Of a stretch of DNA of 20,661 nucleotides, positions 14,052 through 20,661 are shown piece by piece; position 1 is the first letter of the stretch, and every line of letters begins with the position of its first letter. This stretch comes from a virus, in the IMG/VR virus record IMGVR_UViG_3300002242_002150, positions 1 to 20,661 of that record; one strand, 5' to 3'. Both the position numbers and the translations under genes were made by a program. Below the pieces are notes generated by a model that did no database searches, was not told the DNA's origin, and saw only the letters and a list, made by a program, of their open reading frames with translations.

Positions 14052-17000
14052 TTAACCTCCTCTAATGACATTAGTAAACATTTCAGTTGGTTGAGCACCT
14101 AAATCAAACTCACGGTCTAAAGATAAACCAGACTTCTTAACCATAGCTATGATGTTCTCTACAGACTCACCAGTAGCCTCAGCTAGACCTTCAATCATCT
14201 TATCCCTAAGATTATAGTTAGCGTGCATATCTTGGAACACCTTACCTGCTAATTGCTTTACAGCTTTAACATCGTTAGGGTGCGCAAAGAAAGCATCATG
14301 TACTACTCTTAGTTCAATACCTTGATCTGCAGCAGCTTTAACTAGTCTATGTAAGTAAGCTGAGTCTAAGCTATGAGTAATATTAGGAGCTAGTCCTTGA
14401 ACTGTATCCTGAATATCTACTTCCATCTCTTTGACCCCTAGAGGACCCTTCTTGGTCTTAGGTTCAGCTGTATAGACAAGAACTTCTTTAGCAGCTCGGT
14501 CTGTCTCTATGTCAGGTAATCTCTCAGCTTTGATCTCTCCCCTGAAGGTCTTCTTAGGTTTCATAACGTACCTAGTTAGGTCTGTCATGCCCCCATCGGG
14601 TCCTTCAACTTTGAAAGGTTTACGGTTCTTAGAGTTCTTATAAATCTTACCAAGAACCTTGTTGAACTGTTTAAACTCGTACTGAGTCTTCAAACCTTCT
14701 TTAAGAGCACCTTGCATATTCTTCCAATGGAAACCCATTAGCTCTTCAGCATCGATACCTGCATCAGACATCTCTAGTCTTTGTCTACCTGTAAGTTGAC
14801 TAACCAAATCTTTATATAGTGAATCATCACCAGCACCATAAGGTACCTTCATAACGATAGGTTTAACTACACCACGACCACTTGATAGGTATTTATCAGA
14901 GAAGAATTTGAAAGCTTGAGCCTTCTGTGGATCTTGGGCTGCTAAATCAGCAAACCCTTTCTCAACATTCTTACTATATAAAACACCTACATCAGTATAT
15001 AAGTCACGTGCAACTGAATCATCTGGAACACCAGCTGTAAGACTTCTTATCTCAGCATTAGTTAAAACTTTACCTTTACCAACTGGTTCAGTTAAAACAC
15101 TAGTCTGCCATAAGATACCTTCATCACCATATTGAGCACCAATGTGCTGAGAACCTGAAGAAGGAGCATCAACCTCAATCATCATATCAGATTCATAAGG
15201 AGTATGCTTACCGGCTAATTCTTTATCAAACTCGCCTCGCTCTACTCTATTGATTAGTTCATCAACCTCACCTTGAGGTAAACCATCTGGATTATCAAGA
15301 ATCTGTTCTTTCTCTTTTATTCTTAAATAATCAAGCATATCAGGAGAGTCGCCCTTAGAAGCATTCTTAATCTTTGCAATTTCCATTACAGCTCTTAAGT
15401 AAGGTCCCTTATCTTTCTGAGCCTTAAGCCACGATGGGTTCCAATCAGGGTTATCTACATTACGTAGAGCCTCATCACCTTGTTGAAGATACTTGTTTTG
15501 ATTCTTAGCCCAATGAGCATGTCTATCTAAACCAGTACCTTGTATCTTACTAAGTTTAGCCGTCTCATCAAACAACACTAAGTCATCTACGATCTGATTA
15601 AATCCTTCATCACCGTAAGAGATAGGTTTCTTAGCTCCTGTAAAACCATGACGTATAGCACCACCAGAGGTTATCGAAGCACCACTAGGGTCTATCGGGT
15701 AAACTCTACCACGTGTATCTACGTTATGTTGGAAGTAAGCACCTGCATCATCACTATTCTCAAAGCGTCTATCTAGTTCTTCAGAAATACGTCTAACAGA
15801 AGACTGTTTAGCAGTTCTCTGGTTACGCATAGTCTTAGTTTCTCTAGCTATAGCCTCTAAAGCTTTAATACGAGGAGTAAAGATCTCATCCTTAAGTTTC
15901 ATAAATTGACTAGCTGTCATACCTTCAGGGTTCTCTAAGTCACCTCTAATTTGTACAACATCAAAAGCTTCATTAAGTTCATCATACTCGTTTGGAGTTA
16001 ATTTCTCCATATCAAGTTTCTCTTTAAATTTAGCTACTGGTTCAGCAGTCTCTTTAAATGCACCTTTCTTACCTAGGTTCTTCCAAAGCTTATAGAAGTC
16101 TTTATCCATACCAGTCTTGTGACTACCTAAGATATTAAGTGAATCAGCAATAAGTGGGAATGCAGAATCTGAAACATCAGCTTTAGTTCCACCAGCAAAG
16201 AAGTCAACCTTAGTGGACCCTTGAGGGTACTCTAGTACTTCACCATCTTTACCAATCTTCCATGTACCGTGAGGTTTAACAGTAGAAGGGTTACGAACTT
16301 CTGTAACATCATCAAATGCTCTAAGCACAGTACGTCCACCAGCCTTAGCCCAATCTTTGAACTCAGAAGAGGTAGTTAGATGCAACTTTTGACCAAACGA
16401 GGTCTTAAGCATATCTTCCTTAATAAACTTACCCATATTACCACGAGCAAACTCTAACATCACAGCACCAACTTCACGTCGTTGTTGTGGAGTCATACGT
16501 TCATCACCAGCTTTCATCATCCTAGACTCAATACGTCTACCTAACTTATCCAGCATATCTTGAAGAGATACTCTTTCATAGACTTTCTCACCACTGATGT
16601 TTTTAAATGCACCAGCTGAGTTCTCATCTATAATCTTTAGAACATCTGCAGCAAAACCTGCTACGTTCCTATCCGATAAATCCTTATCACCTAATAACTT
16701 CTTAATAGCACTACTCTTACGCATATCTGCAAGAGCACCTTTAAAGTTCTTAGTGAACTTACCTAAGTCACTTACTACATTAGAACCTACGTCCGTTAGT
16801 ATCTCAGTTTGAGGTAAATGTTGACTCTTGTCTACATCAGTAAACTTTCTAGGAAGTAAACCTATCTTTTGATCAGCGAATACCGTTTCCCCCGTTTTAG
16901 CAGTTCTATTGGTACGCCCCTCTGGACCCCAATTTAACCACGAGTTCTGACCTCTAGTTTCTGTAGCTAAAGCCCTTTGAGCCTTAGGAGAGAACATAGC

Positions 17001-18068
17001 TGAATGTGATAAGAACGCATTCTCTTCACCGTCACCTCTAAACCCTACACCTTCTTTAACGTGACCATAATAGTCATGCACAGCTCTAAATACATCATTA
17101 GCTGTAGCAGATTCATTACCAAACTTACGACCTGAGTCAGCTAATAAAGGATTATCTTTAAACTTAGCCTCATGTCCAAAACCTTGCTTAGTGGGAAATA
17201 CCCACATGTGATTATTCTCAGTAACATCTTTAGTCATCATACGAGGATTAGGATAAGGATCAGGCATACCTTCTGGTATAAACTCAATCTTTAATCCACT
17301 CTTAACCATCTCATCATACTGAGCACCAGTCTCATCAATCATAGCTTGGTAAGCTTCTTTAACTTCTGGGTTATGAGGATCATGTTTCATCTCATCGAAT
17401 GCCTTAGCAACTTGACGAGAGAACCTAGGATCAATCTTCTTATACTCAACAGGTGGTTTGTAATCCATACCTGTACTCTTCATATATCTACCAGCAGAGT
17501 CTAAAGCAGGTTGAAATGCACCAATAGGTGTATCTACTCCTTCGATATCTGTTGGGAGACCCTTAAGGTTCATATTAGGATCTCTTTCTACCTGTAATGG
17601 TTTAATCTCAAAGATCTCTTGTACATTCTGTTCAGGTATAAAAGTCTCAGGTAACTCAGGGTCATTAGGGTTCAATTGATGTCTACCTTGACCTAATTTA
17701 GCTGAATCAGCTGTCTCAGTTACTACACCAAACTCACGTGAACCATAAGCTGTAGTCTCATCAGCTACATTAGCTGGGGCAGCGAAGATACCTTCACCTT
17801 TACCAGCAGCAGCCGGAGTAGTACCAGAGCGATACTTGAAGTTTCCTTCGTGGATCTCCCCGGGACTATTAGTCCTATGGATAGCTACATCAATAGGAGT
17901 ATCTCCAAATTCAGCTTGTTTAGCTTCGATCTGTTGTAACCTGTTAGTTACTTGATCTGGCTTATCAGCTAACTTAGTGAGCTTATTTACAGCTCTCGTG
18001 TCACCTGCAGCGGCAGCACGTTGAATTGCTTTATTAATCTGTCCTACGACAGCATTGACAAAACTCAT
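14052..18068 (-). CDS. virion-type single-subunit RNA polymerase fused to a phage polyvalent N-terminal region
   Basis: 1338 residues. The C-terminal part has the full T7/N4 RNA polymerase motif set: DTRGR at 784-788 (T7 DWRGR), motif A DAPSSGSQH with Asp967, motif B with Arg1065, Lys1069 and Tyr1077 in exact R-x3-K-x7-YG spacing, APNITHSLD, and motif C VVHDAF with His1257/Asp1258. The N-terminal part has AAGDTRA at 20-26 and a conserved phage domain with HDYYGH (331-336), GEENAFLSH and TETRGQNSWLNWG (369-381); residues about 55-130 may be an ADP-ribosyltransferase-like fold, which is a weak guess. It lies in the virion-protein arm, next to a Gly/Ala-rich 688-residue protein, which suggests that it is packaged and injected like N4 vRNAP. 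Start behind TAGGAGAAAC. The polymerase call is firm; packaging is inferred. Confidence 0.88.
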   Translation of the reverse strand: MSFVNAVVGQINKAIQRAAAAGDTRAVNKLTKLADKPDQVTNRLQQIEAKQAEFGDTPIDVAIHRTNSPGEIHEGNFKYRSGTTPAAAGKGEGIFAAPANVADETTAYGSREFGVVTETADSAKLGQGRHQLNPNDPELPETFIPEQNVQEIFEIKPLQVERDPNMNLKGLPTDIEGVDTPIGAFQPALDSAGRYMKSTGMDYKPPVEYKKIDPRFSRQVAKAFDEMKHDPHNPEVKEAYQAMIDETGAQYDEMVKSGLKIEFIPEGMPDPYPNPRMMTKDVTENNHMWVFPTKQGFGHEAKFKDNPLLADSGRKFGNESATANDVFRAVHDYYGHVKEGVGFRGDGEENAFLSHSAMFSPKAQRALATETRGQNSWLNWGPEGRTNRTAKTGETVFADQKIGLLPRKFTDVDKSQHLPQTEILTDVGSNVVSDLGKFTKNFKGALADMRKSSAIKKLLGDKDLSDRNVAGFAADVLKIIDENSAGAFKNISGEKVYERVSLQDMLDKLGRRIESRMMKAGDERMTPQQRREVGAVMLEFARGNMGKFIKEDMLKTSFGQKLHLTTSSEFKDWAKAGGRTVLRAFDDVTEVRNPSTVKPHGTWKIGKDGEVLEYPQGSTKVDFFAGGTKADVSDSAFPLIADSLNILGSHKTGMDKDFYKLWKNLGKKGAFKETAEPVAKFKEKLDMEKLTPNEYDELNEAFDVVQIRGDLENPEGMTASQFMKLKDEIFTPRIKALEAIARETKTMRNQRTAKQSSVRRISEELDRRFENSDDAGAYFQHNVDTRGRVYPIDPSGASITSGGAIRHGFTGAKKPISYGDEGFNQIVDDLVLFDETAKLSKIQGTGLDRHAHWAKNQNKYLQQGDEALRNVDNPDWNPSWLKAQKDKGPYLRAVMEIAKIKNASKGDSPDMLDYLRIKEKEQILDNPDGLPQGEVDELINRVERGEFDKELAGKHTPYESDMMIEVDAPSSGSQHIGAQYGDEGILWQTSVLTEPVGKGKVLTNAEIRSLTAGVPDDSVARDLYTDVGVLYSKNVEKGFADLAAQDPQKAQAFKFFSDKYLSSGRGVVKPIVMKVPYGAGDDSLYKDLVSQLTGRQRLEMSDAGIDAEELMGFHWKNMQGALKEGLKTQYEFKQFNKVLGKIYKNSKNRKPFKVEGPDGGMTDLTRYVMKPKKTFRGEIKAERLPDIETDRAAKEVLVYTAEPKTKKGPLGVKEMEVDIQDTVQGLAPNITHSLDSAYLHRLVKAAADQGIELRVVHDAFFAHPNDVKAVKQLAGKVFQDMHANYNLRDKMIEGLAEATGESVENIIAMVKKSGLSLDREFDLGAQPTEMFTNVIRGG

Positions 18069-18077
18069 AAGTTTCTC

Positions 18078-20144
18078 CTATTTAAAATAATGTGATAAAT
18101 CCCCATAGAGGTCAGTAAGACCTTTAACAGCCTTATCACCTAAAGCATCTCTAGTATCCTCGGCTTTATAACCTGTATATCCCCAAACACCAGCACCTAC
18201 CATAAAGTCTAGTAGTTTCTTAGTTTCCTTTGGACCAACACCTTTGCTTTCTAGCATTTTACCAATCTGACCTAAGCCTTTTTCTTTAGCTACAGCGTTA
18301 TTAGAGAATACCTTCATAGCTGATCTTTGGAAAGCCTTAGATTTAATTAATGCTTGGAAGATTCCTAAAGAACCTAAAGTACCAATTAGACCACCACCTG
18401 CAAAACCACCTGCGCCGGCAGCTAGTCTTGTAACAAACAGTCCAGCACCACCAGCATCATGTGCATTGTCTAAGATATTACCATAAACCTTCCATTCAGC
18501 CTCTGATTGAATATCACCAAATACTTTCTGTAATACCTTAATACCGCTCTTATTACCTAAGAAACTCTTAAGAGGTGCGGCATTATGGCCTGAGAATAAC
18601 ATCTCGTGTAAAGCTTTCTGTAAGTTTTGTTTCTGAAGATCACCGAAGTTCATATCACCTGATAACCTACCTAACTCATACATATCATCTAAGAACTCAT
18701 CTACTTTATGAGGGTCTTTAGAATTAAGAGCACCTTTTAACTTTCTAGTAGCAGCTGAGAAATTATCCATTGCATTGATGTTAGTTTTGTCATTCTTAAT
18801 ACCTAAGAACTTAGCATAATCTTTATCTAATTCACTAGCCATCTTACCTTTGCCTGCCTTACCAGCAGCACTATTAAATAAACCTCTAGCTTGTTTATAG
18901 AAACCACCCAATACTTGATCAGCACTAGTGTTAGTACCTACTCCTCTCTTAGCTTTATTAAATTCACTACCAAGAGTAGATCTAACTTTACGTAAAGCCT
19001 GAGTAGGTGTAAGATCACCTGATCTCATAAGAGCCGCAGTATCTTCAAGGTTAGCTATTCTATTAACACCTGGTCTACTATGTAAGGTATCAATAATAGC
19101 TTGTACTTCATTCTTGGTTACATTAATCTCACCTAGTTCATCATATCTCCTAGTAAACGCATCTTTAGCATCTGCAATAACATGACCAAGAGAATTTCCA
19201 AAACTTTCAGAAGCTTCAGCAGTACCTTCCTCACCTAAATTCTTAACAAGGTTTTCCTGTACTTCTCTAGCAACACCTTCTTTAGCAGCTTGACCAGCAC
19301 CAATAGCTCTCATACCACCTGCATAAGCACTTTTAACGGTCTTAATAGGATGTGCAATAGTCTTAGCAGTACCTTTAACAGCTTTACCTGTACCAGAGAT
19401 AACCTTACCAACACCTTTAATGGCAGCTGGAGCAACAGCACCTAAAGTAGTACCTAAGCCAGTAGCAATAGCAGTTCTAGTTGGATCATACTCTTGATCT
19501 TCATCTAGTTGCATCTCTACACCAGTTTGAGTACCAACATCATGTGCACCTGTAATACCACCAGCTACAGCACCTGATCTAGCACCTAAGCCAGTTAATA
19601 ACTTCTTAATACCTGCTTTACCTGCTTGATGCATAGCACCACCAGCGATGAACTTACCACCTACCCATGTAGATGGTGCCCATGCAAGAGCGCCAGCATC
19701 TTTAAATTGCTCCCAACCTGATCTTGAGCCTTCACCAGTAATATTAGTTTGCTCGTAGGTATTAAACATACGTGATGTTCTTTCCTTTTGCTTATCATCC
19801 ATTTGAGAGATATCAAAAGCTGTATCACCTAATGAAAGTTCATTAAGTAAAGAGCTATTCCAATATTCAAAGTTTTCTTCTTTTAGGTCATTTACATCAC
19901 CTTCAAAGTCAACACCTTCTCTATCCTTAAAATCATCTTTAAGATCTTGGACGTACTGTTCATTTTGATCTAACTTATCAAAGATTAGACCTCCATCATC
20001 AGCTTCCCAAGACTTCTGTTCAGGGGCACTACCACTTTCTTGTTCAACTATCATATTTTTTAAGAGCTTTGCTGCTCTTGTATCACCAGCATTATGAGCA
20101 TTCATAAATTTCTGCTCTAGCTGTTCAATAGTATATTCAGACAT
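18078..20144 (-). CDS. internal virion or DNA-ejection protein, 688 aa
   Basis: No enzyme motif seen. The N-terminus (MSEYTIEQLEQKFMNAHNAG) leads into AGDTRAA at 19-25, matching the same place in the neighbouring polymerase protein. An acidic linker follows. Then come long Gly/Ala-rich, weakly hydrophobic stretches (about 150-290) with amphipathic Lys-rich repeats such as GTGKAVKGTAKTI, a helical middle, and a hydrophobic segment near 570-605 (GAGGFAGGGLIGTLGSLGIF). This composition is usual in podovirus core proteins that leave the capsid and form a channel through the cell envelope. Strong start site AAGGAGG. The role is inferred from composition and neighbours. Confidence 0.68.
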   Translation of the reverse strand: MSEYTIEQLEQKFMNAHNAGDTRAAKLLKNMIVEQESGSAPEQKSWEADDGGLIFDKLDQNEQYVQDLKDDFKDREGVDFEGDVNDLKEENFEYWNSSLLNELSLGDTAFDISQMDDKQKERTSRMFNTYEQTNITGEGSRSGWEQFKDAGALAWAPSTWVGGKFIAGGAMHQAGKAGIKKLLTGLGARSGAVAGGITGAHDVGTQTGVEMQLDEDQEYDPTRTAIATGLGTTLGAVAPAAIKGVGKVISGTGKAVKGTAKTIAHPIKTVKSAYAGGMRAIGAGQAAKEGVAREVQENLVKNLGEEGTAEASESFGNSLGHVIADAKDAFTRRYDELGEINVTKNEVQAIIDTLHSRPGVNRIANLEDTAALMRSGDLTPTQALRKVRSTLGSEFNKAKRGVGTNTSADQVLGGFYKQARGLFNSAAGKAGKGKMASELDKDYAKFLGIKNDKTNINAMDNFSAATRKLKGALNSKDPHKVDEFLDDMYELGRLSGDMNFGDLQKQNLQKALHEMLFSGHNAAPLKSFLGNKSGIKVLQKVFGDIQSEAEWKVYGNILDNAHDAGGAGLFVTRLAAGAGGFAGGGLIGTLGSLGIFQALIKSKAFQRSAMKVFSNNAVAKEKGLGQIGKMLESKGVGPKETKKLLDFMVGAGVWGYTGYKAEDTRDALGDKAVKGLTDLYGDLSHYFK

Positions 20145-20153
20145 AATGCCTCC

Positions 20154-20661
20154 TTAATAAAGATCTAAAGCTGACTGTAAATCAGCACTTCTCTTAGTTG
20201 TTGTTTTCTTCTCACCAATCTTACCCATCTCGTGCATTCTCTTAACAGCATCAGGAGCCTCAATAGAACCATCTAATCTACCTAATAAATATTTAGCACC
20301 AGGTCCAGTATTAGCAGCCATAGTCTCAGTAGTAGACTTCATTTGCTGTAACTTGAACTTAACAGTCTCCGGATCATCACCCACTTGTGGGATATTCGTA
20401 GCGATGTAGTCCATGATCTCAGTCTCTGAGTAAGCAGCACCTGTATCAGCACGTAGTAATGATTGTAGCCAAGCTGAAGTAGCAGACTTGAACTTCTGTG
20501 GTAATTCATCACCAAGAGCCAAGTTAATACTTGCAGCAGTTACTTTATCATTCGCATGACCAGCAGCGTACGATTGTAGACCACCTAGGGCACTTGTAAG
20601 CTTATCAATGTTCTCAGGATTAGATAACATATTCTCAATAACTGGGAATGAATCCACAGAT
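20154..20661 (-). CDS. probable virion protein, C-terminal part
   Basis: The frame is open to the window edge; about 168 residues are visible and the 5' end is missing. The GTG at 20657 is inside the open frame and is not taken as the start. The visible part is helical, Ala/Ser-rich and soluble (SALGGLQSYAAGHANDKVTA..., ending KRSADLQSALDLY). It is cotranscribed with the two virion-type genes downstream, with nine bases to the next start, so an internal or ejection protein is likely. No family recognised. Confidence 0.6.
   Translation of the reverse strand, partial: SVDSFPVIENMLSNPENIDKLTSALGGLQSYAAGHANDKVTAASINLALGDELPQKFKSATSAWLQSLLRADTGAAYSETEIMDYIATNIPQVGDDPETVKFKLQQMKSTTETMAANTGPGAKYLLGRLDGSIEAPDAVKRMHEMGKIGEKKTTTKRSADLQSALDLY

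Noticed and set aside
14052-14098. Longer start (14098) for the 77-residue - strand gene
   Set aside because: It would lie inside the end of the polymerase gene; the ATG at 14050 has GAGGAGGT in front of it at good spacing.
16597-16812. Open frame on the + strand inside the polymerase gene, and similar antisense frames at 585-881, 5418-5900, 9210-9431, 9256-9561, 10564-10752 and 11693-11875
   Set aside because: They are shadows of well-supported genes, without ribosome binding sites or recognisable proteins.
1-20661. Sigma-70 promoters, CRISPR arrays, insertion sequences, attachment sites, integrase
   Set aside because: No convincing -35/-10 pair at the few intergenic sites, no regular direct repeats, and no transposase or integrase gene. 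Absence of a promoter by eye is weak evidence.

Overview
The window is a piece of a tailed-phage genome, not a bacterial chromosome. It has a T7-type replication set (single-stranded-DNA-binding protein, primase-helicase, family A DNA polymerase, endonuclease I), overlapping small genes, almost no intergenic DNA and a low GC content by eye. PhoH, class I ribonucleotide reductase and ThyX beside T7-like replication genes recall marine podoviruses related to roseophage SIO1 and Vibrio phage VpV262. That placement is from memory of gene content and was not searched. The host is probably a marine proteobacterium, but nothing here identifies it.

Layout. Bases 1-13760 are read on the + strand: the 3' end of ssb, a structured leader (259-412), a small signal-peptide protein, a class 2-like dihydroorotate dehydrogenase, a 52-residue protein, a two-gene split acetolactate-synthase-like enzyme, a 55-residue protein, a terminator-like hairpin, primase-helicase, two small membrane proteins, DNA polymerase, a 47-residue protein, PhoH, a 322-base non-coding block packed with hairpins (8229-8550), a 74-residue protein, NrdA, NrdB, small proteins including a zinc ribbon, a LOG-family phosphoribohydrolase, endonuclease I, ThyX and two small proteins. 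A strong bidirectional terminator lies at 13763-13816. From there to the end the genes run on the - strand: a 77-residue protein, a 1338-residue protein, a 688-residue virion-like protein and the C-terminal part of another probable virion protein.

The 1338-residue protein is the most important. Its C-terminal two thirds carry all catalytic motifs of a T7/N4-type single-subunit RNA polymerase. Its N-terminal part carries a conserved HDYYGH-type domain and an AAGDTRA motif that is shared, at the same position, with the neighbouring 688-residue protein. The simplest reading is an RNA polymerase carried in the virion and injected with the DNA.

How the genes work together (inference): the injected polymerase would start transcription of the + strand arm. 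PyrD would feed pyrimidine synthesis, NrdAB would make deoxynucleotides, ThyX would make dTMP, and the LOG protein could recycle bases from nucleotides. Endonuclease I would resolve or degrade DNA, and SSB, helicase-primase and polymerase would copy the genome. The split TPP enzyme and the two structured RNA regions are the least explained parts.
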